Assembly: GCA_050701115.1 (NCBI GenBank)
Contig: JBOHER010000313.1
Span: forward strand, 1 to 18,033
Length of the DNA: 18,033 bases
Origin: JBOHER01 sp050701115
GTDB lineage: Bacteria; Actinomycetota; Actinomycetes; Mycobacteriales; Pseudonocardiaceae
Direction of reading: 5' to 3'
Shown piece by piece: positions 1-8,383 of this stretch (positions within the stretch are counted from its first letter, which is position 1; every line of letters begins with the position of its first letter). The translations under genes and the position numbers were made by a program. The notes beneath the pieces were generated by a model. That model made no database searches. It was given only the letters and a program-made list of their open reading frames with translations, and was not told the DNA's origin.

Positions 1-1
1 G

Positions 2-1054
2 ATCGACCTCGCGGGCAACGACTACCTCGGCCTGGCCCGTGACAAGCGCGTGGTCGGCGCGGCGGCCGCCGCGGCCCTGCGGTGGGGTGCTGGCGCGACC
101 GGCTCCCGGCTGGTGACCGGGTCGACCGAACTGCATGCCGAGCTGGAGCACGAGCTGGCCCGCTTCTGTGGCGCGCAGGCAGCCCTGGTGTTCTCCTCCG
201 GCTTCACCGCCAATCTCGGTGCGGTCACCACGTTGTCCGGTAAGGACTCGGCGATCGTGACCGACGCTTACATCCATGCCTCGCTGATCGAGGGCTGTCG
301 GCTGTCCCGCGCCGACATCGCGGCGGTCGCCCACAACGACCCGTCCGCCGTGGCGCACGCGCTGCGCACCCGGCGCCACAAGCGGGCCCTGGTGGTGACC
401 GACTCGGTGTTTTCCGTCGACGGCGACAAGGCGGACCTTCCCCGGCTGGCATCGGTGTGCCGGGAGAACGGCGCCGCGCTGCTCATCGACGACGCACACG
501 GTCTCGGCGTGCTCGGCGACGGCGGCCGCGGCGCGGTGCACGAGGCTGGGCTCTCCGGCCAGCCCGACGTGGTCACCACGATCACGCTGTCGAAATCCCT
601 TGGCGCCCAGGGAGGAGCGGTACTCGGGCCGCGCCGGGTCATCCGGCACCTGACCGACACCGCACGCAGCTTCATCTTCGACACCGCGCTCGCACCGGCC
701 AGCTCCGCGGCCGCGCTCACCGCACTCACCGTGCTCAGGGAGGAGCCGAACCGGCCTGATCGGGTGCGGGAGGTGGCGCTCCAGCTGTCCGAACGGCTGC
801 GGATCGCCGGGCTGTCCACCAGCGACCCCGACGCCGCCGTGGTCTCGGTCAGGGCGCCCTCGCCCGACGAGGCGGTGGCGTGGGCGGCACGCTGCGCCGA
901 GCGTTCGGTGCGGGTCGGCTGCTTCCGCCCGCCCTCGGTACCGGACGGTGTCTCCCGGCTCCGGCTGACCGCGCGCGCCGACCTGACCGATGCCGATCTG
1001 GACCGCTGCGTCGAGGTGATCACCGCGACCGCGCCCGCTCTGGCTCATTCCTGA
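2..1054 (+). CDS. bioF: 8-amino-7-oxononanoate synthase, 5'-truncated by window edge
   Basis: This is a PLP-dependent alpha-oxoamine synthase, most likely BioF, which condenses pimeloyl-thioester with L-alanine in the first dedicated step of biotin synthesis in the cytosol. The reading frame is open from base 2, upstream of any start codon, and begins with the family motif NDYLGLA, so the true start lies outside the window. Visible signatures are the DDAHGLGVLG segment, where Asp and His contact the cofactor, and TLSKSLGAQGG, whose Lys (codon 593-595) forms the PLP Schiff base. About 350 residues are present out of a usual ~380-390. It stops directly against the convergent acetyltransferase gene (0 nt between stops). 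Other family members (KBL, ALAS) are possible, but NDYLGLA and SKSLGAQGG fit BioF best. No other bio gene is in the window. Confidence 0.88.
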   Translation: MDLAGNDYLGLARDKRVVGAAAAAALRWGAGATGSRLVTGSTELHAELEHELARFCGAQAALVFSSGFTANLGAVTTLSGKDSAIVTDAYIHASLIEGCRLSRADIAAVAHNDPSAVAHALRTRRHKRALVVTDSVFSVDGDKADLPRLASVCRENGAALLIDDAHGLGVLGDGGRGAVHEAGLSGQPDVVTTITLSKSLGAQGGAVLGPRRVIRHLTDTARSFIFDTALAPASSAAALTALTVLREEPNRPDRVREVALQLSERLRIAGLSTSDPDAAVVSVRAPSPDEAVAWAARCAERSVRVGCFRPPSVPDGVSRLRLTARADLTDADLDRCVEVITATAPALAHS

Positions 1055-1498
1055 TCAGCGTGCCGGTCTGCGCATCGTGATGTGCGGGATGCCGTCCTCG
1101 TCGTACTCCGCGCCCTCCGGCGCGTAGCCGAAGCGCGCGTAGAAGCCGGTCGCGTAGGTCTGCGCCCCGAGCACCGACTCGGCGGCACCGATGTGGTCGA
1201 CAACGGCTTCCATCAGACGGGCACCCGCCCCGGTGCCCCGCGCCGCGTCCGAGGTGGCCACCCGCCCCACGCGCAGCACCCCGTCCGCACCGGCAAGCAC
1301 CCGCAGACACCCGGCGAGCTCGGTGTCATCCTTGCCAGGCAGCCAGAAATGCCGGGTGGTCGGCAGCAGGTCCTGACCATCCAGTTCGGGATACGGGCAT
1401 TCCTGTTCGACGATGAACACGTTGACCCGCAGGCGAAGCACGTCGTAGAGCTGCGCAGCGGTGATGTCCGCGCCGGATGCCGACTCGACCTCAGTCAT
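1055..1498 (-). CDS. ElaA-like GNAT family N-acetyltransferase
   Basis: A 147-aa single-domain GNAT protein of the ElaA type; its acyl acceptor is unknown. The segment VFIVEQECPYPELDGQD near the N-terminus is typical of ElaA proteins. The acetyl-CoA loop is seen around VGRVATSDAARGTGAGARLM, and the C-terminal YARFGYAP closes the fold as in other GNATs. I chose the ATG at 1496-1498 rather than the upstream in-frame TTG at 1514-1516, because MTEVE is a more typical beginning. Neither has a clear Shine-Dalgarno, so the transcript may be leaderless. It lies 40 nt downstream of the serine protease gene on the same strand, and could be the last gene of that unit, and converges on bioF. Confidence 0.8.
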   Translation of the reverse strand: MTEVESASGADITAAQLYDVLRLRVNVFIVEQECPYPELDGQDLLPTTRHFWLPGKDDTELAGCLRVLAGADGVLRVGRVATSDAARGTGAGARLMEAVVDHIGAAESVLGAQTYATGFYARFGYAPEGAEYDEDGIPHITMRRPAR

Positions 1499-1538
1499 GG
1501 GCCATGCATAGCACAACGCCTCACCTGCAGCGGTCCGC

Positions 1539-2381
1539 TCACTGACGCTCGACGCGGCGCGTGAAGGCGGCGACTTCGGTGTAGACGCCGGGACGGTCGG
1601 CTCGGGCGCACCCCTCGCCGAAGGACACGATCCCGATCAGCCTGTTGCCCGCGATGAGCGGCCCGCCCGAGTCTCCCTGGCAGGCGTCCACGCCGCCCTC
1701 GCGGTAGCCCGCGCAGACCATTTCGTCCGGAATGTAGTCCTCGTAGACCGCGGCGCAGTCGGCGTCGCGCCGGATCGGCAACTTGGCGCTGCGCAGTTGG
1801 TCCGAACCCGGCTCGCGCTCGCCGGTTCGGCCCCAGCCGAACACCGTGGCCTTCCGGCCAGGGGTGTAGCGCTCAGCGTCTTCCTCGGCGGCAAGGCGGA
1901 TCGTGCGGTACGGCAGTTGGTCGCGCAGCGTCAGCACGGCGATGTCCTTGCCTTCGTTGACCCGCCGGTAGTCATCGGGCACCCATACCTGCCGCACGGT
2001 GGTTTCGATCCCGTCATCGCCGCGGACGTCCTGCCTGCCTGCGACCACCCGGATCGCACTGCGCGAGATGCGCGCGACACAATGCGCGGCGGTGACCACC
2101 TTGTCCGGCGCAAACAGGGCGCCGCCGCAGTACTGCCTGCCCCTGCGGTCGGCGAGATACACCACATAGGGATGGTCGCTGATCTTGGTCGCGCTGCCAC
2201 CGACGATGAACGGCTGGGCCCCGGGACGGGCCTGCGCCGAGACCGCCGACGCCGAAGCCACCCCGAGCACGCTCGCCGCGATCAGCACCCCCGCCGCGAG
2301 AATGCCCTGCACGGTCAGCGTCGCCGGGCTGCCGGCCCGAGTGGGTAGGGCGCGATGTCTGCCCTTGGGTGCACCGAACAC
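1539..2381 (-). CDS. Secreted trypsin-like serine protease (S1 family)
   Basis: A 280-aa exported endopeptidase with trypsin-like specificity predicted. Residues ~22-50 form a hydrophobic signal segment, and the mature N-terminus IVGG begins at residue 59, so activation by cleavage after Phe58 is likely. The triad is visible as His100 (TAAHC), Asp146 (GKDIAVL) and Ser238 (GDSGGP). Asp232, six residues before the Ser, is the S1-pocket aspartate that selects Arg/Lys. Cysteines 85/101, 209/223 and 234 with a C-terminal partner match the standard disulfides. The start is a GTG, and only 10 nt separate it from the stop of the upstream membrane protein, indicating co-transcription. Streptomyces and Pseudonocardiaceae trypsins have the same size and layout. 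The physiological substrate is unknown. Confidence 0.9.
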   Translation of the reverse strand: MFGAPKGRHRALPTRAGSPATLTVQGILAAGVLIAASVLGVASASAVSAQARPGAQPFIVGGSATKISDHPYVVYLADRRGRQYCGGALFAPDKVVTAAHCVARISRSAIRVVAGRQDVRGDDGIETTVRQVWVPDDYRRVNEGKDIAVLTLRDQLPYRTIRLAAEEDAERYTPGRKATVFGWGRTGEREPGSDQLRSAKLPIRRDADCAAVYEDYIPDEMVCAGYREGGVDACQGDSGGPLIAGNRLIGIVSFGEGCARADRPGVYTEVAAFTRRVERQ

Positions 2382-2391
2382 GATGGCGACC

Positions 2392-3108
2392 CTATCGGCT
2401 GATACCCCGATCCACTGTCACTGAACCGAGTGGTATCGCCGGGCTGCAGGCGGCCGAGCGCGCCCACCGACCCATCACCAGCACCGCGACGACCTCGACG
2501 ATGGCCAGCACCCGTTCCACCAGGCCGAGGGGCACAACCTGCCACCACGACGTACCGATCGTCAGGTGTACCGCGATGGCGAACACGACCGGCAGGAAAC
2601 AGAGCAGCGCGGTGACGCCAAGGACCAGGCTGCTCCAGGCGGTCACCCGCCAAGGCCCATGCCAAAGCCACGGCCGGGCCAGCAGGATGGCCGCGGCAGG
2701 CAAGCTGAGGAACGCGAGCAGGGTGCCCGCCCAGTGCACATAGCCACCCAGGCTGGGGCCAACCGACCAGTCGTGCTTCTGGAACAGTGCCACCAACAAC
2801 AAACCCGCGCACCAGGCAGCCAGTGCGTACGCCGCCGCAGACCGCTTTCGCGCGATACCCGCTGCGAGCAAGGCGGCCAGCACCGCGAGCGAACCAGCGG
2901 CGAGCAGCACCACCGCGGAATCGAAAACCCAGCGTTGCAGGCCAAGGGCATGGTGGCTGATGGTCCTTCGTCGCAGATACCAGAACGAGTCAGCCTCGTC
3001 CCGAGCGGCGATCACGTCCAAGCCGACGATCAGGATCGCCCCGAAGGCCACAGCCCACAGTCCGCACAATGCGAGCAGGTGTGCCCGGACGCGCGGGGAA
3101 AGGTGCAC
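2392..3108 (-). CDS. Six-helix membrane protein, DUF998-like
   Basis: A 238-aa integral membrane protein of unknown function. Six hydrophobic segments can be drawn at about residues 10-35, 60-85, 93-109, 123-144, 153-180 and 191-215, with short loops between them. The loop before helix 4 holds HDWSVGP and GGYVHWAG, giving conserved-looking His/Asp residues within or near the membrane. The overall shape resembles DUF998 proteins, but that family call is from memory of the pattern. The GTG start at 3106-3108 has a strong AAGGAGG only one or two bases away, which is unusually close, so initiation may be inefficient or the true start slightly different. It is followed after 10 nt by the secreted protease, and is divergent from mtr across 78 bp. 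Confidence 0.72.
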   Translation of the reverse strand: MHLSPRVRAHLLALCGLWAVAFGAILIVGLDVIAARDEADSFWYLRRRTISHHALGLQRWVFDSAVVLLAAGSLAVLAALLAAGIARKRSAAAYALAAWCAGLLLVALFQKHDWSVGPSLGGYVHWAGTLLAFLSLPAAAILLARPWLWHGPWRVTAWSSLVLGVTALLCFLPVVFAIAVHLTIGTSWWQVVPLGLVERVLAIVEVVAVLVMGRWARSAACSPAIPLGSVTVDRGISR

Positions 3109-3186
3109 CCCTCCTTGTTATCACCACTAGGCACCCGCCCGTCGGCGCTGGGAATGCCTGAGACGCGCATCCGGTTGACTGCAGGT

Positions 3187-4584
3187 GTGGCTCACTACGA
3201 CCTCGTGATCATCGGAACCGGCTCAGGCAACTCGATCCTGAACGCCCAGTTCGCCGACCGGACGGTGGCGATCGTGGAGAAGGGCACCTTCGGCGGCACC
3301 TGCCTCAATGTCGGCTGCATCCCTACCAAGATGTTCGTGCATGCGGCCGATGTCGCTCGCTCGGCCGAGACCAGCACCGAACTCGGGGTGGACGCCGAAC
3401 TGCGGGGCGTGCGGTGGGCCGATATGCGCGACCGAATCTTCGGCCGGATCGACCCGATCACCGAGGGAGGCCTGGATTACCGGCGCGACCACCCCGACAA
3501 CGCGAATGTGACGGTCTACCAAGGGGTTGGTCGCTTCGTGGGGCACAAGACCCTCAATGTCGCGCCGAATGACGGCGGCATACCCGAGGTGATCACCGCC
3601 GACCGGTTCGTGCTCGCAGCCGGGAGCCGCGCCACGGTGCCCGACATCCCAGGCTTGTCCGACGTCGACTACCACACCTCCGACACGATCATGAGGATCG
3701 ACAAGCTGCCCGCCAGCGTGATCATCCTCGGCAGCGGGTTCGTCGCAGCGGAGTTCGCGCACGTGCTCTCCTCCTTCGGCGCCGACGTCACTATGGTCGC
3801 CCGCTCGGAAGCGCTGCTGCGCGGCCAGGACGAACACATCAGCGCCCGGTTCACCGACCTGGCCACCCAGCGTTGGGACGTCCGGCTCGGCCGATCGACG
3901 GTGGCGGCGCGACGGACGGAATCCGGAATCGCCCTGGACCTGGCCGGGAAGGAGAGCACCGAGACGGTCGAGGCCGAACTGCTGCTGATCGCCACCGGTC
4001 GCGTACCCAATGCGGACCTGCTCAACGTCGCGGCCACCGGAGTGTCCACAACCGCCGATGGATACGTCGAGGTGGACGGCTTCCAGCGCACCTCGGTCGA
4101 TGGCATCTACGCGCTCGGCGACATCTGCTCGCCCCACCAGCTCAAGCACGTCGCCAACCATGAAGCCCGTGTGGTGCGACACAATCTGCTGCACCCGGAG
4201 TCCCCGACGAAGACCGACCGCAGGTTTGTGCCGCACGCGGTGTTCACCTCACCGCAGATTGCCTCTGTCGGTCTCACCGAGCAGGAGGCTCGCGAACGTG
4301 GGGTCAGCTACGTGACCGCGACGCAGAACTATGCCGACATCGCTTACGGATGGGCGATGGAGGACACGGCGGGCTTTGCCAAGCTCCTCGCTGACCCGGT
4401 GACCGGGCAACTGATCGGCGCGCACATCCTCGGTCCGCAGGCGCCCACGCTGATCCAACCGATCATCCAGGCTATGAGCTTCGGGCTGGACGCTCGGACC
4501 ATGGCGCGTGGCCAGTACTGGATCCACCCGGGCATGTCCGAGCTGGTGGAGAACGCTTTGCTCAACCTGCCGCTGGCCGCCTGA
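3187..4584 (+). CDS. mtr: Mycothione reductase
   Basis: An FAD/NADPH disulfide reductase that reduces oxidised mycothiol (mycothione) to mycothiol, the actinobacterial counterpart of glutathione reductase. With the GTG start at 3187 it is 465 aa, matching the ~459 aa of the mycobacterial enzyme. It shows the FAD-binding GTGSGNS at residues 10-16, the redox pair Cys39/Cys44 in GGTCLNVGCIPTK, the NAD(P) fold at IILGSGFVAAEFAHVL, the second FAD motif GIYALGDI and the catalytic His447/Glu452 pair in HPGMSELVE from the dimer partner. The sequence after GTG (AHYDLVIIGTGSGNS) aligns with the usual N-terminus. An in-frame ATG at 3154 would add 11 residues, and neither start has a well-spaced Shine-Dalgarno. 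Far longer upstream extensions of the open frame run through the antisense of the membrane protein and are not coding. mtr also lies near map in mycobacteria. Confidence 0.93.
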   Translation: MAHYDLVIIGTGSGNSILNAQFADRTVAIVEKGTFGGTCLNVGCIPTKMFVHAADVARSAETSTELGVDAELRGVRWADMRDRIFGRIDPITEGGLDYRRDHPDNANVTVYQGVGRFVGHKTLNVAPNDGGIPEVITADRFVLAAGSRATVPDIPGLSDVDYHTSDTIMRIDKLPASVIILGSGFVAAEFAHVLSSFGADVTMVARSEALLRGQDEHISARFTDLATQRWDVRLGRSTVAARRTESGIALDLAGKESTETVEAELLLIATGRVPNADLLNVAATGVSTTADGYVEVDGFQRTSVDGIYALGDICSPHQLKHVANHEARVVRHNLLHPESPTKTDRRFVPHAVFTSPQIASVGLTEQEARERGVSYVTATQNYADIAYGWAMEDTAGFAKLLADPVTGQLIGAHILGPQAPTLIQPIIQAMSFGLDARTMARGQYWIHPGMSELVENALLNLPLAA

Positions 4585-4601
4585 CTTTCTCACCGATTTC
4601 A

Positions 4602-4623
4602 CCGGCTGAACTCGGCGAGCCGG
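4602..4623. terminator. Weak hairpin between convergent mtr and map
   Basis: Arms CCGGCT (4602-4607) and AGCCGG (4618-4623) pair over a 10-nt loop, 18 nt after the mtr stop. There is no U-tract on either side. Its place between two convergent genes suggests a terminator, but a six-base stem is weak in this GC range. Confidence 0.3.
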
Positions 4624-4653
4624 AGTGAGGCCGCCCCGCTGGCGTACACGAAA

Positions 4654-4705
4654 CGCGGACACGCGGGCACAGGGCGCGGACACGCGGGCACAGGGCGCGG
4701 ACACG
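4654..4705. repeat. 21-bp tandem repeat, 2.5 copies
   Basis: Two identical 21-bp units (4654-4674 and 4675-4695) are followed by the first 10 bases of a third (4696-4705). The unit begins CGCGGACACG and ends GGGCACAGGG. The array ends just before the map stop codon at 4709, in the gap between convergent mtr and map. I see no coding role; it could be replication slippage or a variable-number tandem locus. Confidence 0.85.
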
Positions 4706-4708
4706 TCG

Positions 4709-5566
4709 CTAGGGCAGGGTGAGGATCTCTGCGCCGTCGGAGGTCACCAGGATGGTGTGCTCGAACTGGGCGGTCCACTTCTTGTCCTTGGTGGTGACCG
4801 TCCAGTCGTCGTCCCAGACGTCGTAGTCGATGGTGCCCAAGGTGATCATCGGCTCGATGGTGAACGTCATGCCTTCTTCGATCAGGGTGGTGACCGAGGG
4901 CTCCTCGTAGTGCAGCACGGTCGGCGCGGTGTGGAATGCCGGGCCCACCCCGTGTCCGGTGAAGTCCCGGACCACGCCGTACCCGAACCGCTTGGCGTAG
5001 GACTCGATGACCCGGCCGATCACGTTCAGCTGGCGCCCCGGCCGCACCGCCTTGATCGCGCGCATGGTGGCCTCCCGGGTGCGCTCGGCCAGCAGGCGCG
5101 CCTCATCGGACACTTCGCCCGCCAGGAAGGTGGCATTGGTGTCACCGTGCACACCGCCGATGTACGCCGTGACGTCGATGTTGCAGATGTCGCCGTCGGA
5201 GATCACTGTCGAGTCGGGGATGCCGTGGCAGATGACCTCGTTGAGCGAGGTGCAGCAGGACTTGGGGAAGTGCTTGTACCCGAGGGTGGACGGATACGCA
5301 CCGTGGTCCAGCAGGAACTCGTGCACCACCTTGTCGACGTCGTCGGTGGCGTTGCCCGGCTTGACCGCCTTCCCGCCCTCGTCCAGCGCCTGGGCCGCGA
5401 TCTTGCCTGCCACCCGCATCGCCTCGATCACCTCGGGCGTGCGCACCCCGTTGCCGGTGTCCCGCTCTGGCCCGGGCTTGTCCACATACTCGGGACGAGC
5501 GATAGACGACGGGACAGCACGACGAGGCGACTGGACGCCTGGCTTCAAGGGGGCACGCAACGGCAT
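4709..5566 (-). CDS. map: Methionine aminopeptidase, type I
   Basis: A cytosolic metalloprotease that removes the initiator methionine from nascent proteins. The metal ligands are all present: Asp131 (NIDVTAY), Asp142 (GDTNATF), His205 (GHGVG), Glu238 (TIEPM) and Glu269 (QFEHT); His114 (CHGIPD) and His212 line the substrate site. Residues 1-40 form the proline-rich extension (PEYVDKPGPE) seen in the actinobacterial MapB/MetAP1c form. I start at the ATG at 5566 (285 aa, the length I recall for mycobacterial MapB) because GGGTGG sits 5 nt upstream and MPLRAPLKPG matches family N-termini. An ATG-less GTG three codons earlier is the alternative. It follows the PBP gene by 34 nt on the same strand, probably in one operon. 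Confidence 0.95.
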   Translation of the reverse strand: MPLRAPLKPGVQSPRRAVPSSIARPEYVDKPGPERDTGNGVRTPEVIEAMRVAGKIAAQALDEGGKAVKPGNATDDVDKVVHEFLLDHGAYPSTLGYKHFPKSCCTSLNEVICHGIPDSTVISDGDICNIDVTAYIGGVHGDTNATFLAGEVSDEARLLAERTREATMRAIKAVRPGRQLNVIGRVIESYAKRFGYGVVRDFTGHGVGPAFHTAPTVLHYEEPSVTTLIEEGMTFTIEPMITLGTIDYDVWDDDWTVTTKDKKWTAQFEHTILVTSDGAEILTLP

Positions 5567-5600
5567 GACGTCCACCCTACGACGGCGGGCAGCGCCGCGT

Positions 5601-7406
5601 TCAGTCCATCCCGGTCAAAAACCGATGAGTGGTCTCGACCGCGGGCTTGGAGCTGCCCGCACCGACGAGTAGCACGGCGAACGCGATTTCGCCCTGGTAC
5701 CCGACGAACCAGCCATGGGAGTTCGTGCCGTCGCCGAACTGCGCCGTTCCGGTCTTGCCCCGCACCGCGGGCAACGAGGCAAGCCTGCGCGCGTTGCCCT
5801 CGGTGACGACCTTGCGCATCATCGAGCGCAATGCGGTGGCGTGCTCCTCAGGTAGCGGCCGACCGAGGTCCTTGGCCTTGGTGGGCTGGCCCTCGAGCAA
5901 CGTGGGCGTCGGGGTCCTGCCGTTGGCGACCGTCGCGGCGGCAAGGGCCATGCCGAAGGGGCTGGCCAGCATCCTGCCCTGACCGAAACCGTTCTCGGCC
6001 TGCTGCACGATGCTCTCCGCGGGCGGAGCCGAGCCGGTGATCGTGGTGATCCCCGGGATCTCGAAGTCAGCACCGATACCGAGGTCCCGCGCGGCGATGG
6101 TGAGCGCGTCGTCGGGCAATCCGGCCGAGAGCCGGGCGAACGTGGTGTTGCAGGACCTGGCGAACGCGGTCGGCAATGGGACCTTGCCGAGCTCGAACCG
6201 GCCCTCGTTGGGCACCAACCTGCCCTCGATGACCGTCGTCCCGGGACAGTCGAGCGTGCCGTCAGGCGCGACGGTGTCAGTGGACAGCGCGGCCAATGCC
6301 GTCGCGATCTTGAAGGTGGACCCCGGCGGGTAGCGGCCGGTCACGGCGATCGCTCCCTGTTCGTCGGCAGGCACGTTCTGCGCTACCGCGAGAATGTCGC
6401 CGGAGGAAGCCCGCAGCGCGACGATCGCGGCCGGTCCGCGGGCCTCTGCGAGAGTGCGTTCGGCGGATTCTTGCGCTCGGTAGCTCAACGTGGTGGCCAC
6501 CGCGTCGCTCGGCTCGGCCGCCTCCGCGTGCAGTTCGGCCGTCTCGACGCCGGAGGCGTTCACGGCCACGATCCGCCAACCCGCCCGACCGGTGACCTGC
6601 TCCTCGACCAGCGACCGGATGCCGCGCAAGACGTGCACACCGAAGTCCGGTTTCGGCGCCAGCAGCCGCTCCCGCTTGGTGAAGCGCACCCCGGGCAGGT
6701 CGTAGATCACCGGCTTTACCCGCAGGTACTGGGCCTCACGCAGGGCTGCGACCAGATAGGAGCCCTGCTGGTCGGCCTTGCGCACCCCGTCCACGATCGA
6801 CTTCTTGGTGATCGAGTCGTCGAACTGACCGAGCGCGTCGGCCAGTGTTCCTGCTACCGACCCCAGGTCATCGCCTTCCTTCGCCTCAGCCGGATACAGC
6901 AGGATCGACACGACGTTCTCCGGCGCCAGCAGCCGGCGGGAATCCCTATCCAGCACCGGGGCGAGGTCCGGCGCTTCCTCCCGCATCGCGATCGTGTGCT
7001 GGGCAGCGAGCCGCGGGTGCACGACCGATGGCGACCAATGCACCCGCCAGCCGTCATTGGTGGGATCCAGTTCCATCTCCGAGGAGTACGTCCAGGTCCT
7101 GTTGTGCGGTAGCCGCCAGGTCAGCCGGTAGGCGACCTTCGCGCCGGCCGAGTCGCCGCGCTCCTGGATCTCGCCCACCTCAGCGGCGACCGACCGCGGT
7201 TCGAGCGCACCGCGCGCGTGGTCCAAGGCCGCCTTCGCCGATTCGGGGGTGTCGGTCATCGCCGCCGCGCTCCGGGTGTCACCACTTCCGAATGCTTCGA
7301 GGAACCGCGATGCCGCCTGCTCGGGCGGCTCCGAACCGAATAGCCCGCAACCACTGGCACCCACCACGAGAACCGCGGTCAACGCTGCGCTCAGGATTGC
7401 TCGCAC
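5601..7406 (-). CDS. Lipoprotein penicillin-binding protein (transpeptidase, NTF2-like N-domain)
   Basis: A 601-aa class B-type D,D-transpeptidase that would crosslink peptidoglycan outside the membrane. A hydrophobic signal ends in a lipobox-like ASGC with Cys20 as the probable lipidated residue; Ala at -3 is acceptable but not ideal. Residues ~27-135 resemble the MecA-type NTF2-like domain, ~150-300 a PBP dimerisation region, and ~325-600 the transpeptidase. Catalytic motifs are STFK (Ser363, Lys366), SCN (418-420) and KTG (551-553). It corresponds in position and layout to Rv2864c (PBP-lipo) of mycobacteria. The start is GTG without a clear Shine-Dalgarno. The MecA-like architecture does not by itself indicate beta-lactam resistance. 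It lies between DUF4081-GNAT and map in the conserved order. Confidence 0.9.
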   Translation of the reverse strand: MRAILSAALTAVLVVGASGCGLFGSEPPEQAASRFLEAFGSGDTRSAAAMTDTPESAKAALDHARGALEPRSVAAEVGEIQERGDSAGAKVAYRLTWRLPHNRTWTYSSEMELDPTNDGWRVHWSPSVVHPRLAAQHTIAMREEAPDLAPVLDRDSRRLLAPENVVSILLYPAEAKEGDDLGSVAGTLADALGQFDDSITKKSIVDGVRKADQQGSYLVAALREAQYLRVKPVIYDLPGVRFTKRERLLAPKPDFGVHVLRGIRSLVEEQVTGRAGWRIVAVNASGVETAELHAEAAEPSDAVATTLSYRAQESAERTLAEARGPAAIVALRASSGDILAVAQNVPADEQGAIAVTGRYPPGSTFKIATALAALSTDTVAPDGTLDCPGTTVIEGRLVPNEGRFELGKVPLPTAFARSCNTTFARLSAGLPDDALTIAARDLGIGADFEIPGITTITGSAPPAESIVQQAENGFGQGRMLASPFGMALAAATVANGRTPTPTLLEGQPTKAKDLGRPLPEEHATALRSMMRKVVTEGNARRLASLPAVRGKTGTAQFGDGTNSHGWFVGYQGEIAFAVLLVGAGSSKPAVETTHRFLTGMD

Positions 7407-7465
7407 GCTGCCGAAGTATGCCGGAAACCAACGGGTCTATCCGCAAGCAACGCCGGTTCGGACGG

Positions 7466-8320
7466 TTAGAACAGCACGGTGGCGTACTCGCCGACCTGCC
7501 GGAAACCGATCTTGCGGTAGGCGGCCAGCGCAGGCGTGTTGTAGGAGTTGACGTACAGGCTGGCGATCCGGCCCATGCCGGTGACCAGCCGATTGGCCAC
7601 GGCGGCCGTGCCCGTCGTCCCGACACCGCGACCACGACGATCGGGGTGCACCCACACACCCTGGATCTGACCGACGCGAGTGCTCAGCGCGCCGATCTCG
7701 GCCTTGAACACGACGTTGCCGTCCTCGAATCGGGCGAATGCCCGCCCGTTCGAGATCAACTCGGCGACGCGTGCGCGATAGTTCGCGCCACCATCACCGA
7801 GCCGGGGATCGACGCCGACCTCCTCGATGAACATCGCGACGGCGGCGGGCAGGTAACGGTCGAGCTCATGCGGATACACCCGCCGCACCGAAAGATCGGA
7901 TTGCACGCAGGGCGGCCGATCGAGTGCCATCAGCGGCTGTTGCGCACGCACTTCCCTCGGCGGCCCCCACTCGCGGGCGAGTTCGTCCCACAAGCCCAGA
8001 ACCTGTTCGGCAGGGCCGACAAGTGACGAGCAGATCCGAGACCGGCGAAGCGCGCGGTCGGCGAACGAGCGCCACGCCGAAGAATTACCGCACAGCGGAA
8101 TGAGGTTCGGGCCGGAGAAGCACAGTCCGTGCACGCGTCCGGTGCGCGCGGGACGTGCATCCGATGCCCACACCTCTCCACCGAGACGCCACGGGTCCAG
8201 CCCCGCCGATTCGACCCGCGCGCTCACCATGCAACAGCCGACCGGATCGGCGGTGAGCACGGCTCGAACCGCCGGATAGTCCCGTTCATCAAGCAGCCGG
8301 GCACCGGCAAGCCGCAACAC
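7466..8320 (-). CDS. DUF4081 plus GNAT acetyltransferase (Rv2867c-like)
   Basis: A 284-aa two-domain protein. The N-terminal ~120 residues match the DUF4081 style (GARLLDERDYPAVRAVL, then LCGNSSAW), and the C-terminal half is a GNAT domain with the acetyl-CoA loop HPDRRGRGVGT near residue 230 and the closing YVNSYNTPALAAYRKIGF. The combination and position, next to ispG and upstream of the PBP, correspond to Rv2867c. The acceptor is unknown. The GTG start at 8318-8320 lacks a visible Shine-Dalgarno. The upstream 246 bp separating it from ispG hold degenerate DNA, so it may have its own promoter rather than being read only from dxr-rip-ispG. Confidence 0.85.
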   Translation of the reverse strand: MLRLAGARLLDERDYPAVRAVLTADPVGCCMVSARVESAGLDPWRLGGEVWASDARPARTGRVHGLCFSGPNLIPLCGNSSAWRSFADRALRRSRICSSLVGPAEQVLGLWDELAREWGPPREVRAQQPLMALDRPPCVQSDLSVRRVYPHELDRYLPAAVAMFIEEVGVDPRLGDGGANYRARVAELISNGRAFARFEDGNVVFKAEIGALSTRVGQIQGVWVHPDRRGRGVGTTGTAAVANRLVTGMGRIASLYVNSYNTPALAAYRKIGFRQVGEYATVLF

Positions 8321-8383
8321 GAGTTAAGCGTGCCAGAAAACTGCCGGTAACGGCTAGCACTTCACCGTGCGCATACCGTGAGA

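Noticed and set aside
268..1023. Long minus-strand open frame (251 aa)
   Set aside because: Fully antisense to bioF; Ser/Arg-rich composition typical of a high-GC shadow frame.
2566..3186. N-terminal extension of the mtr frame
   Set aside because: Runs antisense through the membrane-protein gene with Gln/Arg/Pro-rich text; mtr homology starts at 3187.
3223..4236. 337-aa minus-strand open frame
   Set aside because: Antisense shadow of mtr, with no recognisable domain.
4654..4705. CRISPR array
   Set aside because: Units are directly adjacent with no spacers; no cas genes nearby.
4625..5806. 393-aa plus-strand open frame over map
   Set aside because: Antisense to map; His/Asp/Gly-rich shadow text.
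5601..7406. Beta-lactam resistance determinant (MecA)
   Set aside because: MecA-like layout only; position and features fit the ordinary actinobacterial PBP lipoprotein.
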